Source: JAKAGZ01 sp963783855 (GTDB lineage: Bacteria; Bacteroidota; Ignavibacteria; Ignavibacteriales; Ignavibacteriaceae). From it: DNA of 64,000 bases. Below the pieces are notes generated by a model. The model was not told where the DNA came from, did no database searches, and saw only the letters and a program-made list of their open reading frames with translations. Below are positions 1-8,913 of this stretch, one piece after another. The DNA lies in contig CAWAPE010000008.1 in NCBI GenBank assembly GCA_963783855.1, positions 62,001-126,000 on the forward strand, given 5' to 3'. A program made the position numbers and the translations under genes. How positions within the stretch are numbered: the first letter of the stretch is position 1; every line of letters begins with the position of its first letter.

Positions 1-92
1 CTATAATTCCTAATTTCAGTTCTCTTTACTGCCCTTCGATATCTATCAATTCTTTTATATATTTATAGTTTAAAATTCCCCTATCGGAGATA

Positions 93-1543
93 ATGAACGA
101 ATATTTTGAAGCTGTAATCGGGCTTGAAGTACATGCCCAACTACTTACCGAAAGCAAGGTATTTTGCGGTTGTTCTACAAAGTTTGGAAATACTCCTAAT
201 ACTAACGTCTGCCCGGTTTGCCTTGGCCATCCCGGAGTTCTGCCGGTTTTAAATAAAAAAGTAGTGGAGTTCATTGCTCTGATGGGCTTAGCGACAAACT
301 GCACAGTAAATGAAAAATCAGTTTTTGCAAGAAAGAATTATTTTTATCCCGACCTCCCGAAAGGTTACCAGATTTCCCAGTATGATAAGCCAATTTGTGA
401 AAATGGATTTCTTGATATAAAAAAGAAAGATGGTAGCTTCAAAAAAAATTGGCATTACGCGAATTCATATGGAAGAAGATGCGGGAAAATCCATTCACGA
501 CCAGACAAAGGAAACTCTGGTTGATCTGAACAGATGCGGAGTTCCATTAATTGAAATTGTAAGTGAGCCGGATATCCGCAGTGCTGAAGAAGCAGTTTTG
601 TACCTTACCAAAATCAGACAGATTGTTCAATACCTGCGTATCTGTGACGGTAATATGGAAGAAGGTTCGTTAAGGTGCGATGCAAACATTTCAGTCAGGT
701 CGACCGGACAAAAAGAATTCGGTACAAAAACCGAAGTAAAAAATATGAATTCATTCCGAAACCTGGAACGCGCAATAAATTTTGAAATCAACAGACAGGT
801 TGAAACACTGGAAGAAGGTGGAAAAATTGTACAGGAAACCCTGTTATGGAACGCTGACGTAGAATGAAGCTGTTTCAATGAGAAGCAAAGAAGAAGCACA
901 CGATTACAGGTATTTTCCAGAACCAGATTTATTGCCGGTTATTATGGATGATAAATGGCAAAAAGAGCTAAAATTGAAACTTCCGGAACTTCCCGAAGTA
1001 AGAAAGGAAAGATTTATCAACGATTTTAACCTGCCCGAATACGACGCTGATATTTTAACTCTTAACAGGGATATTGCAGATTATTATGAGAATGTTCTGA
1101 AAACAACAAAAGATTATAAATCAGCAAGCAATTGGGTAATGGGGGAAATACTGAAAACAATCAATGAAGAAAAAATTGATATAAAAGACTTTCCTGTTGT
1201 TCCGGAAAACCTGGGTAAACTAATTAATCTGATTAATGAAGGTACGATAAGCAGCAAGATAGCAAAGGATATATTCCCTGAATTGCTGAAAGGTTTAAAA
1301 AATCCTGATGAAATTGTAAAAGAAAAAAATCTTGTTCAGATTAGTGATACAAAAAAAATTGAAGAAATCATCAATAAAATTATTGAAGAACATAAATCAG
1401 AAGTACAGACATACCTCGATGGCAAAGATAAAGTATTGGGATTTTTTGTCGGTAAAATTATGAAAGAAACAAAAGGGAAAGCTAATCCCAAAATTGTAAA
1501 CGATATTCTTAAAGAAAAGTTAGAAAGTTACAGGAATAAATAG
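93..1543 (+). CDS. gatB: Aspartyl/glutamyl-tRNA amidotransferase subunit B, interrupted by two frame breaks
   Basis: GatB is the tRNA-binding and kinase subunit of GatCAB, which converts misacylated Glu-tRNA(Gln) or Asp-tRNA(Asn) to the amide form in the cytoplasm. The opening reads VIGLEVHAQLLTESKVFCG, followed by the zinc-type CxC...CPVC segment; the later stretch EEAHDYRYFPEPDLLPV is diagnostic, and the C-terminal YqeY-like tail ends at 1543. The protein is readable only across three frames: 93 to about 447, about 448 to 861, and 863 to 1543. The first break lies in a run of eight A (441-448) where seven would keep frame; the second is one extra base near 859-864, just before an in-frame TGA at 865. 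Corrected length is about 482 residues, normal for GatB. A GGAG-like site sits just before ATG 93. Identity is certain; whether the breaks are biological is doubtful. Confidence 0.95.
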
Positions 1544-1573
1544 ATTTTATTATCAAACTTGCAGGAGAAAAAA

Positions 1574-2509
1574 TTGTCATTTAAATCAGGATTAAAAAGA
1601 TTTTTTGGTGTCAAGCCACCGGAAGATCCGAATAAGCCCAAAACCTCAAAAGAAAAAGCAAGAGAATTTGCGGAGTCATTATTTTTTGCATTAATCGCTG
1701 CATTCTTTATCATTACGTTCATAGTTCAGAATACGAGAATTCCTACAGGTTCAATGGAAAATACAATTCTTGTGGGAGATTTCGTCTTGGTTAATAAATT
1801 TATTTACGGTTCGTCCTCTCCAAGGTTCATACCTTTTACAAATATTCCTCTTCCCCATTTCACATTGCCCGCTTTAAGAGAACCCAAAAGAGATGATATT
1901 GTAGTTTTTGAATGGCCCGGATACAAGGATCAGATGCACGCCGATGACTGGGGTGTAAATTATGTTAAAAGATGTATTGGGCTGCCAGGTGACACTGTGC
2001 AAGTGATTGATAAAGTAGTTTTTGTAAACGGAAAACAAGCCTGGATACCGCCGAACATTTTATATTTAAGCCCGTATGCCAGACCTCCTGGAATGGTAGA
2101 ACCGAGAATTTTTCCAAAGGGCGCACAATGGAACGAAGATAATTATGGTCCCCTGGTGATTCCTAAGGAAGGTGATCAAATACCGTTAACAATGGATAAC
2201 ATTGAGAAATGGAGAACAATTATTGACCGGGAATACGGTGAAAGAGTTGTTAAAACAGATAACGGTGTAATTACTATTGAAGGAAAACCTGTAACATCAT
2301 ATACATTTAAGAAAGATTATTACTTTATGATGGGAGACAATCGTGATGATAGTCTAGACAGTCGATTTTGGGGATTTGTTCCCAGAGATGCAATTGTTGG
2401 AGAAGCTTTCATAACACTATTTTCCTGGAACAGGGATATTCCATTCACAGATTTTTTCAGGTTGATTGGTTCCGTTAGACCGGATAGAATACTAAAATTA
2501 CTACATTAA
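1574..2509 (+). CDS. lepB: Signal peptidase I
   Basis: Membrane-bound serine/lysine protease that removes signal peptides from exported preproteins. An N-terminal membrane anchor spans about residues 33-51, followed by IPTGSM with nucleophile Ser60, and by YVKRCIGLPGD with general base Lys132. The C-terminal MMGDNRDDSLDSRFWGFVP is the conserved GDNR box of the family. I start it at TTG 1574 because GGAG lies six bases upstream (1564-1567); an in-frame TTG at 1559 has no such site. Length is 311 residues. The segment between the Lys box and the GDNR box is long (about 130 residues), as in Bacteroidota-type enzymes. It follows gatB by 30 nt and is closed by a terminator at 2531. Confidence 0.95.
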   Translation: MSFKSGLKRFFGVKPPEDPNKPKTSKEKAREFAESLFFALIAAFFIITFIVQNTRIPTGSMENTILVGDFVLVNKFIYGSSSPRFIPFTNIPLPHFTLPALREPKRDDIVVFEWPGYKDQMHADDWGVNYVKRCIGLPGDTVQVIDKVVFVNGKQAWIPPNILYLSPYARPPGMVEPRIFPKGAQWNEDNYGPLVIPKEGDQIPLTMDNIEKWRTIIDREYGERVVKTDNGVITIEGKPVTSYTFKKDYYFMMGDNRDDSLDSRFWGFVPRDAIVGEAFITLFSWNRDIPFTDFFRLIGSVRPDRILKLLH

Positions 2510-2530
2510 AAATATGCTATTAATTTTTCG

Positions 2531-2554
2531 AAGGGAGAGCCGATCTCCCTTTTT
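2531..2554 (+). terminator. Rho-independent terminator after lepB
   Basis: An eight-base-pair stem AAGGGAGA/TCTCCCTT with a five-base loop (2531-2551) runs directly into a T-run. It lies 21 bases after the lepB stop and 18 before the next start. Confidence 0.85.
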
Positions 2555-2571
2555 AATTTGTAAGAGGTAAT

Positions 2572-3792
2572 ATGAAAAAAATAATCTTTGTCATTCTTGC
2601 ATTGTTGTTTGTTTCAACCAATTTAATTTCACAATCCAAGCCATATGTTATACTAATTTCATTCGATGCATTCAGATGGGATTACGGTAACCGTGGGATA
2701 ACACCGAATCTGGATTATATAAACGAGAATGGCGTTCACGCTTTATCATTGAGGCCCGACTTCCCTTCCAAGACTTTTCCCAATCACTATTCAATTGTCA
2801 CGGGAATGTATCCGGAAAATCAGGGTCTGATTGCAAATACTTTTTATGATCCTTACAATAAAGAAACATACAGAATAAGTGATTCATCACAAGTTACCAA
2901 CGGCAAATGGTACCTTGGTGAGGCATTCTGGCAAACAGCAGAAAGGTATGGAATTAAAACAGCGAGTTATTTCTGGCCCGGTTCAGAAATGAATCCTGTG
3001 TACAGAAGGCCGGAATATTTTGTCCATTATGATCACGACCGCCCGTTTGAACAAAGAGTACAAGGCGTGATAAACTGGATGAAACTTCCTTATGCAAAAC
3101 GCCCGCATTTTATCACCTTATATTTTGAAGCCACTGATGATATGGGACATAAATACGGACCTGATTCAAAAGAGGTAAATGGGGCTATAAAAAAAGAAGA
3201 TAACATGATCGGACTGCTCTTTAAGAAACTGGATGAAATAAATTTGCGTGATAGCACCAATATAATAATTGTGTCTGATCACGGAATGACGAATATCAGC
3301 AATAAAAGAGTTGTGAATGTACAGGATATTTTAAATAATTATAAAATCCGGTACCAGGAAAACGGACCTTTCATGCTTATTCAGCCCGCCAAAGATAAAG
3401 TTGATGAAGTGTATAAACTTCTAAAGAAAAATGAAAATCATTTTCGTGCGTATACAAAAGAAAATATTCCGGATTGTTACCATTATTCAAAAAACGCATT
3501 TTTGCCGGATATAATACTTATGGCAGATTTGGGTTGGAGCCTGGTGGATCATAAATCTGCAAAGTGGATGAAAAATGTTGAGGTTGGAGGGAACCACGGA
3601 TACGATAATTTTGCGATGGATATGAATGGAATTTTTTACGCAATTGGTCCAGCTTTTAAAAGAGGATATGAAACAGGGACAATAAATAATATTGATATTT
3701 ATCCTCTTCTTTGTAAAATATTTAATATTGCCCCACGTTCAAATATAGACGGCAAACTGGAAAATATTGAATACATCTTAAAGGGTTTTTAA
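2572..3792 (+). CDS. Secreted type I phosphodiesterase / nucleotide pyrophosphatase (alkaline phosphatase superfamily)
   Basis: A 406-residue exported hydrolase of the ectonucleotide pyrophosphatase/phosphodiesterase (NPP, PF01663) type, likely hydrolysing nucleotide or phospholipid phosphodiesters in the periplasm or outside. A signal peptide covers residues 1-20. Metal and catalytic residues are visible: Asp32 in ISFDAFRWDY, the nucleophile Thr68 in FPSKTFPNHYSIVTGMYP, the IIVSDHGM metal motif, and the C-terminal GNHGYDN His. The pattern TFPNHYS followed by TGMYPENQGLIANTFYDP matches the NPP family closely. It starts at ATG 2572 behind an AGAGG site and is separated from lepB by a terminator. 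Exact substrate cannot be read from sequence. Confidence 0.9.
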   Translation: MKKIIFVILALLFVSTNLISQSKPYVILISFDAFRWDYGNRGITPNLDYINENGVHALSLRPDFPSKTFPNHYSIVTGMYPENQGLIANTFYDPYNKETYRISDSSQVTNGKWYLGEAFWQTAERYGIKTASYFWPGSEMNPVYRRPEYFVHYDHDRPFEQRVQGVINWMKLPYAKRPHFITLYFEATDDMGHKYGPDSKEVNGAIKKEDNMIGLLFKKLDEINLRDSTNIIIVSDHGMTNISNKRVVNVQDILNNYKIRYQENGPFMLIQPAKDKVDEVYKLLKKNENHFRAYTKENIPDCYHYSKNAFLPDIILMADLGWSLVDHKSAKWMKNVEVGGNHGYDNFAMDMNGIFYAIGPAFKRGYETGTINNIDIYPLLCKIFNIAPRSNIDGKLENIEYILKGF

Positions 3793-3800
3793 AGGATTTT

Positions 3801-5069
3801 ATGGATTTACTTAACATTGGATATGAAAAATATAAATTAGAAAACGGGCTGGATGTAATTCTTCACCACGACACAAATCTTCCGCTTGTATGCGTTAACA
3901 TCTGGTACAGGGTTGGCTCTGCAAATGAAATAAAGGGTAAAACAGGTATTGCCCATCTTTTTGAACATATGATGTTCCAGGGATCTCAAAATGTACCTAA
4001 GGAAAAACATTTCAAATTTATACAGGAAGCAGGCGGAACTTTGAATGGCTCAACAAGTTTTGACCGCACCAATTATTTTGAAAAAGTGCCGTCCAATTAT
4101 ATTGAACTTGCTTTGTGGCTTGAGTCTGACAGGATGGGACTTTTACTCCCTGCCCTAACACAGGACAAACTAACAAACCAGATTGGAGTAGTCAGTAATG
4201 AAAGACTTGAACGCTATGACAACCAGCCATACGGTCTTGCCTGGGAAACGCTTATTTCAAATTTGTACCCCGAAGGTCATCCTTATAGCTGGCCGACCAT
4301 CGGACACATGAAAGATATTAAGAGCTATACGCTCGATGATGTTTCTTCTTTCTTTAAGAAATATTACTCACCGGCAAATGCTACATTGGTTGTAGCCGGT
4401 AATTTTGAAAAAGAAAAAATAAAAGACCAGATATCAAAATATTTTGCTGAATTGAAATCAAGCAGCAACGGAAAAATTACGAGCTTGAGCAGCTTCCCCA
4501 AACCCAATCTCGATAAAAATATATTTATTGAGAAAAAAGAAAATGTTCAGCTCGAAAGGATATATCTAGCCTGGCATTCAGGAAAAGCATATGGTAAAGA
4601 CGATAGTTCTCTTGACATACTTTCAGATCTGCTTACAGGCTCAAAAAGTTCAAGACTTACCAACAAACTGGTCTACGAAATGGAAATAGCACAGGATGTT
4701 TCCGCTTTCCAGTTCTCTGGAAAATATGACGGACATTTTATGATAATTGCCACGGCAAAACCCGGAATCACCCTGGAAAAATTAAAAGATGAAATTTTCA
4801 AAGAAATAGAAAATATTGGAGAAAATGGTGTGGCAGAAAAAGAAATAGCACGCTCAAAAAATGTGATAAAATCATCATTCATTTATTCAATGCAAAACAG
4901 CGATGTACTGGCGGACCAGCTTAATCATTATAATTTCTATCTCGGTGAACCTAATTCATTTAATTTTGACTTACAGAGATATGAAGACGTAACTACAGAA
5001 TCATTAAAAAATGTAACTGAAAAATATATCAGCAAACCCTTTATTGAACTTCAAATAAAACCGATTTAA
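3801..5069 (+). CDS. M16 family zinc peptidase, catalytic subunit
   Basis: A 422-residue insulinase/processing-peptidase family protein. The inverted zinc motif HLFEH gives His52, Glu55 and His56, and Glu134 in VVSNERLER is at the expected distance for the third ligand. It lacks the C-terminal Arg/Tyr substrate-binding pair of the family, which the next gene carries. No signal peptide is apparent, so it is probably cytoplasmic unless exported by an unrecognised route. Its stop is 5 nt from the start of the partner gene, so the two are surely cotranscribed. The arrangement matches split bacterial M16B heterodimers and the mitochondrial processing peptidase beta/alpha pair. Confidence 0.93.
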   Translation: MDLLNIGYEKYKLENGLDVILHHDTNLPLVCVNIWYRVGSANEIKGKTGIAHLFEHMMFQGSQNVPKEKHFKFIQEAGGTLNGSTSFDRTNYFEKVPSNYIELALWLESDRMGLLLPALTQDKLTNQIGVVSNERLERYDNQPYGLAWETLISNLYPEGHPYSWPTIGHMKDIKSYTLDDVSSFFKKYYSPANATLVVAGNFEKEKIKDQISKYFAELKSSSNGKITSLSSFPKPNLDKNIFIEKKENVQLERIYLAWHSGKAYGKDDSSLDILSDLLTGSKSSRLTNKLVYEMEIAQDVSAFQFSGKYDGHFMIIATAKPGITLEKLKDEIFKEIENIGENGVAEKEIARSKNVIKSSFIYSMQNSDVLADQLNHYNFYLGEPNSFNFDLQRYEDVTTESLKNVTEKYISKPFIELQIKPI

Positions 5070-5074
5070 ACTTT

Positions 5075-6445
5075 ATGCAGATACTGGAAAGATCACAAAA
5101 GCCCGGAGCTAATGGTGAGATTAAATTTTCACTTCCTGAAATTCAAGAATTTAGATTAAATAATTCTCTGAATGTATTATTTGTTCAGAAAGATGAACTA
5201 CCAATTATCAGATTTAATCTTATTACAAATTCCGGCGGAAAATATGACACAGCTAACAAGAAAGGACTGGCAAACCTGTTCAGCAGGGTACTCGATGAAG
5301 GTGCCGGTAAATATAACGCCATTGAGCTTTCTGACGAATTTGATTCACTCGGAACAAATTTCAATATAAATTGCTTTAATGATAATATTCATATTTCACT
5401 TCAGACATTGGCAGAAAATCTTGATAAATCACTTGAGCTTTTTGCAACTGTATTAACAAGTCCACACCTTGATAACAAATCATTTGATCGTGAAAAGAGA
5501 AAAGTGATAACTGCACTTCAACAGTTGAAAGACTCTCCTGATGAAATTGCGGATATCGCTTTTGATCATATCGTCTTTGGCAAGAATAACCCATATGCCC
5601 ACCCTGTTATAGGTTATCCTGATGGTTTAGAAAATATTTCCACTGAAGATATTAGTTCCTTTTACAAAGAACGACTTGGACCTGCTGATTCTACATTAAT
5701 TGTGGTTGGAAATATTAACAGGGAAATTCTGGAAGAAAAATTGAATAATTATTTTTCTGATTGGAAATCGAACTCTTCGAATCCGCAATTATCTTTCCCA
5801 TCAACTTCTTCAGGTCCAAAGATTTATTTTGTGCATAAAGAAGGCTCAGTTCAAAGTGAAATCAGAATTGGGCATATAGCTGAAAAGAGATCTAAAGGAA
5901 ATTTCTTTTCTAAACACATGATGAATATAATCCTTGGCGGACAATTCAGTAGCAGAATAAACCTGAATCTTCGGGAAGATAAAGGCTACACTTACGGAGC
6001 TCATTCAAGGTTTAACTATTTAAAGGAAGCAGCTCAATTTATTGTATCTACTTCAGTCGGCTCCGAAAACACAGGGAACGCAATTAATGAAATAATAAGA
6101 GAATTAGACGAGATTAAAAAAGGGATAAAAAAAGAAGAGCTTGCTTTTGCAAAATCTTCAGTTACTCTCAGGTTCCCGGGTAATTTTGAAACATATGGTC
6201 AAATAGCAGGTAATCTTATTTCGCTTGTACTGCATTCTCTTCCCCGGAATTATTTTTCAACCTATCTTGATTCAATCAATAATGTGAATGAAGAGCAAAT
6301 AACAAGGGCTGCTGTTGAAAATATTCATACAGATAAATTATCAGTCTTGGTAGCTGGGGATAAGAAGTTGTTTTTAGAACAATTAGAAGGCTTAGAAATT
6401 AGTGAGATAATTGAGCTGGATATTTGGGGAAATCCTGTTTTATAA
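5075..6445 (+). CDS. M16 family peptidase-like protein, non-catalytic partner subunit
   Basis: A 456-residue M16 homologue. Where the catalytic subunit has HLFEH this protein reads NLFSRVLDEG, so the zinc site is lost. It keeps the substrate-binding Arg/Tyr pair in LREDKGYTYGAHSRF (about residues 299-305). Together with the upstream gene it should form a heterodimer in which one chain supplies the zinc and the other clamps the peptide, as known for Sphingomonas M16B pairs and mitochondrial processing peptidase. It begins 5 nt after the catalytic gene and has no visible signal peptide. The next gene, on the opposite strand, ends 3 nt away, so the two operons converge with almost no spacer. Confidence 0.92.
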   Translation: MQILERSQKPGANGEIKFSLPEIQEFRLNNSLNVLFVQKDELPIIRFNLITNSGGKYDTANKKGLANLFSRVLDEGAGKYNAIELSDEFDSLGTNFNINCFNDNIHISLQTLAENLDKSLELFATVLTSPHLDNKSFDREKRKVITALQQLKDSPDEIADIAFDHIVFGKNNPYAHPVIGYPDGLENISTEDISSFYKERLGPADSTLIVVGNINREILEEKLNNYFSDWKSNSSNPQLSFPSTSSGPKIYFVHKEGSVQSEIRIGHIAEKRSKGNFFSKHMMNIILGGQFSSRINLNLREDKGYTYGAHSRFNYLKEAAQFIVSTSVGSENTGNAINEIIRELDEIKKGIKKEELAFAKSSVTLRFPGNFETYGQIAGNLISLVLHSLPRNYFSTYLDSINNVNEEQITRAAVENIHTDKLSVLVAGDKKLFLEQLEGLEISEIIELDIWGNPVL

Positions 6446-6448
6446 CAG

Positions 6449-7480
6449 CTAATTAGATCCCTGAATTTTATCAACCAAAACCGACGGCCTTACAAATTTA
6501 TATCCTATTTTTCTGAATTTTATTAACTCTGGTATAATTGTATCTAACTCATCAGGTGTTAACAATATTAACGATTTATTATCGGTATCCAATTTTTTAA
6601 CATACTCTTCAAACTGCTTTTCCATTTCTATTTTATCTGCCGGTTTTAGATAACTGCAACTACTAAGATTAAAGTACTTTATTTTCCCTCTGTCAAGTAC
6701 ATCCTTAATAATTTTCATAGCAGGAGAAGAATAAATTTTTGATTTATCATCTATGACAAAAAAAGCTGCTTCAGAATAATCGAAAATAATTGCCCGAATC
6801 GAATTTCTGATGCGGTTGTCTGAAAATCCTGCACGCATTTTATAATCCAGGTCTGTAGATTCATCGCTAATTAAAACAAGAGGTTCTTTTTGATCATTAA
6901 TAATCTGGTTGATCCGATTCTTGCTGTCTTTTGAAGGGGTGAGTAAAACAGCAAATCTTTCGGGAGATTTTAGAAGGGAATTAAATTCATCATCGTTGAT
7001 ATTTTCGATTCCCCTGATTATTAAACTCACCAATCCTGATTTTCTGACAATATCATCATTGTAATTGAATACCGCTTGCAACTTCAGGTTATCACCGGAA
7101 AATATTTTTAATTGTGTCTCGCCTCCAATCTTTATTTCCTTTGATTGGATTTTTACATTAGAATTATCCAGAGAATCAGTAATTTCGTTTATCAGAAGTG
7201 CAATAGGCAGATCATTGGGTACTTTAATCTTATACTTATACAAAAGAGAATCGTCATCTCTTTTATAATGTTTTTGCTTAATTATCCACTGTGTTTGTAT
7301 GCCGTAATTTTTTAGCGCCTGCAAATATTTAGAATTTATCTTTTCCGCACTTACAGAAGATTCAACCGGTGTATAATGTTTAACTCCCAGTTTATCTGCG
7401 ACTATGTTTGCAATAAGTATAATAAAAGCTAATCCAAAAAGAATTTGAATTAGCTTTTTTTTGTCAGTAAGAATGTTCAT
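6449..7480 (-). CDS. Membrane-anchored protein, possibly divergent polysaccharide deacetylase (YibQ-like)
   Basis: A 343-residue protein with a short basic N-terminus and a single membrane or uncleaved signal segment (about residues 10-29). The region from about residue 160 to the C-terminus alternates beta strands and helices in a way that resembles the divergent polysaccharide deacetylase family PF04748: SLIIRGIENINDDEFNSLL, then FAVLLTPSKDS, then PLVLISDESTD, then a segment like SIRAIIFDYSEAAFFVIDD. The usual metal ligands of active NodB enzymes are not evident. This assignment rests on pattern resemblance only. It lies 6 nt downstream of the enoyl-CoA hydratase gene, so it is probably cotranscribed with it. 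If not YibQ-like, it is an anchored protein of unknown function. Confidence 0.45.
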   Translation of the reverse strand: MNILTDKKKLIQILFGLAFIILIANIVADKLGVKHYTPVESSVSAEKINSKYLQALKNYGIQTQWIIKQKHYKRDDDSLLYKYKIKVPNDLPIALLINEITDSLDNSNVKIQSKEIKIGGETQLKIFSGDNLKLQAVFNYNDDIVRKSGLVSLIIRGIENINDDEFNSLLKSPERFAVLLTPSKDSKNRINQIINDQKEPLVLISDESTDLDYKMRAGFSDNRIRNSIRAIIFDYSEAAFFVIDDKSKIYSSPAMKIIKDVLDRGKIKYFNLSSCSYLKPADKIEMEKQFEEYVKKLDTDNKSLILLTPDELDTIIPELIKFRKIGYKFVRPSVLVDKIQGSN

Positions 7481-7486
7481 TAAAAT

Positions 7487-8269
7487 TTATTTGTTCTTAA
7501 AATCAGGTTTGCGTTTTTCTAAAAATGCTTTGGTGCCTTCTTTGAAATCTTCAGTTCCACAGGCTATAGAAAATAGACTGGCCTCATAATCTAACCCTTC
7601 CTTGCAGGAAACTTCATCTACAATATTAACGGCTTTTACTGATAGTCTAATCGCCTGCTGTCCTTTAGAAGCTATTTTAGCAGCCACCCCAACTGCCTTT
7701 TCCATTAATTCGGTCTGTGGATAAACGTGATTTACAAGTCCCAGTCTGAAAGCTTCCGATGAATCGATCATATCGCCTGTTAAAATATATTCCATTGCCC
7801 TGCCGGTATTTATAAGACGTGCAAGTCTTTGAGTTCCACCGTAGCCTGGAATAATTCCAAGATTAACTTCGGGCTGTCCAAATTTTGCATTTTCAGAAGC
7901 AAGTCTGATATTACAGGCAAGGGCAAGTTCGCATCCTCCACCAAGCGCAAAACCATTTACCGCTGCAATTACAGGTTTATCAAGTTTTTCAATCATACTA
8001 AAAACAGCCTGCCCGTTTTCGGCAAATGATTTGCCGGAGACAACATCAAGTTTATTTAATTCCGAAATATCAGCTCCCGCAACAAAAGCTTTTTCACCAC
8101 TACCAGTAAGAATAATAACAAATACATCTTCATCATTTTTTAAATCTGTAAAAGCATTTTTAAGATCAGTAATTGTTTGAGAATTTAATGCATTTAATTT
8201 GTCAGGACGATTTATTGTTACGACAGCGATTCTGTCTTTTTTTTCAACTAATAAATTTTGATAACTCAT
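7487..8269 (-). CDS. Enoyl-CoA hydratase / crotonase family protein
   Basis: A 260-residue crotonase-fold enzyme, expected to hydrate trans-2-enoyl-CoA in fatty-acid beta-oxidation or a related acyl-CoA pathway. The oxyanion-hole segment AFVAGADISEL and the sequence AAVNGFALGGGCELALACN are present. The two catalytic glutamates are Glu114 and Glu134, twenty residues apart as in rat crotonase, and GYGGTQRL follows. Together these predict genuine hydratase activity. Start is ATG 8269 with AGAGAGA upstream. It is flanked by a barrel-protein gene upstream and the YibQ-like gene downstream, neither of which points to a specific pathway; the short-chain specific (crotonyl-CoA) form is the most likely. 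Confidence 0.92.
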   Translation of the reverse strand: MSYQNLLVEKKDRIAVVTINRPDKLNALNSQTITDLKNAFTDLKNDEDVFVIILTGSGEKAFVAGADISELNKLDVVSGKSFAENGQAVFSMIEKLDKPVIAAVNGFALGGGCELALACNIRLASENAKFGQPEVNLGIIPGYGGTQRLARLINTGRAMEYILTGDMIDSSEAFRLGLVNHVYPQTELMEKAVGVAAKIASKGQQAIRLSVKAVNIVDEVSCKEGLDYEASLFSIACGTEDFKEGTKAFLEKRKPDFKNK

Positions 8270-8279
8270 TTTGTCTCTC

Positions 8280-8867
8280 TTAATAATTAATATAAATTGG
8301 ATATCTTACTTTTAGATCAAGAGCAATGTACTGATGTTGATCAAAGTAATTGTAGGAGGCAAGAATTTCAAGCATAAATGCCGATATTCCAGCACCTGCT
8401 GAAAAACCAAACCTCGATTTATTCTCAGAAAAATTCGTTTGCCCGCTTCCGGGTTTAAATTCATTTAACGTGTGAAAAAGTCCGTAAGAAGCCGAAAGTT
8501 CCAAAATTGGCATCAAAAGTGCCTGGCTTTTTACTAATGGAGGTAAAAAATATTGCACTCCTAATTTTACAGGGATTAAATTTGTTGAAAGATTTGAATA
8601 ATTGCTTTTACTATAATAATCCTGTGAGCCGGGATAAGTTTCAAATCCTGATTTCAGGAAAATAAAAAACGGAAGTGAGTCACTATTTGTGTAGGAAATT
8701 TCAGCGCTCAGCCCGTAACCAAGTTTCGAAGTATTTCCAAAATCACCCATCGGGAAACGGGGACCCACGCCAACAGCCAGGAAAAAACCCTTTGCAGATT
8801 TATCAGGACTTTGCGCAAAGGACAGATTAAAGGCTAATATTAAAAATAGAAGTAAATATTTTTTCAT
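8280..8867 (-). CDS. Outer-membrane beta-barrel-like protein
   Basis: A 195-residue protein with a clear signal peptide (residues 1-18, ending SFAQ). The mature part alternates aromatic and small residues in short strands, opens with FFLAVGVGPRFPMGDFG and ends in Tyr. This is characteristic of small eight-stranded outer-membrane barrels or PorT/OmpA-barrel-like proteins in Bacteroidota and relatives. No OmpA peptidoglycan-binding domain is present. The gene is 10 nt upstream of the enoyl-CoA hydratase start, so the two may share a transcript. Function unknown. Confidence 0.7.
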   Translation of the reverse strand: MKKYLLLFLILAFNLSFAQSPDKSAKGFFLAVGVGPRFPMGDFGNTSKLGYGLSAEISYTNSDSLPFFIFLKSGFETYPGSQDYYSKSNYSNLSTNLIPVKLGVQYFLPPLVKSQALLMPILELSASYGLFHTLNEFKPGSGQTNFSENKSRFGFSAGAGISAFMLEILASYNYFDQHQYIALDLKVRYPIYINY

Positions 8868-8913
8868 TATAGTGCGTTTTTTTCATCAACAAAATACAAA
8901 ATAATAACATCTT

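Noticed and set aside
1..92. Possible upstream gene end or tRNA before gatB.
   Set aside because: No coding sense or cloverleaf is visible in these 92 bases; only the gatB ribosome site can be supported.
855..870. Programmed +1 frameshift at the second gatB break, before TGA 865.
   Set aside because: The codons GTA GAA TGA do not give a re-pairing tRNA as in prfB, and there is no internal Shine-Dalgarno. A stray base is the simpler reading.
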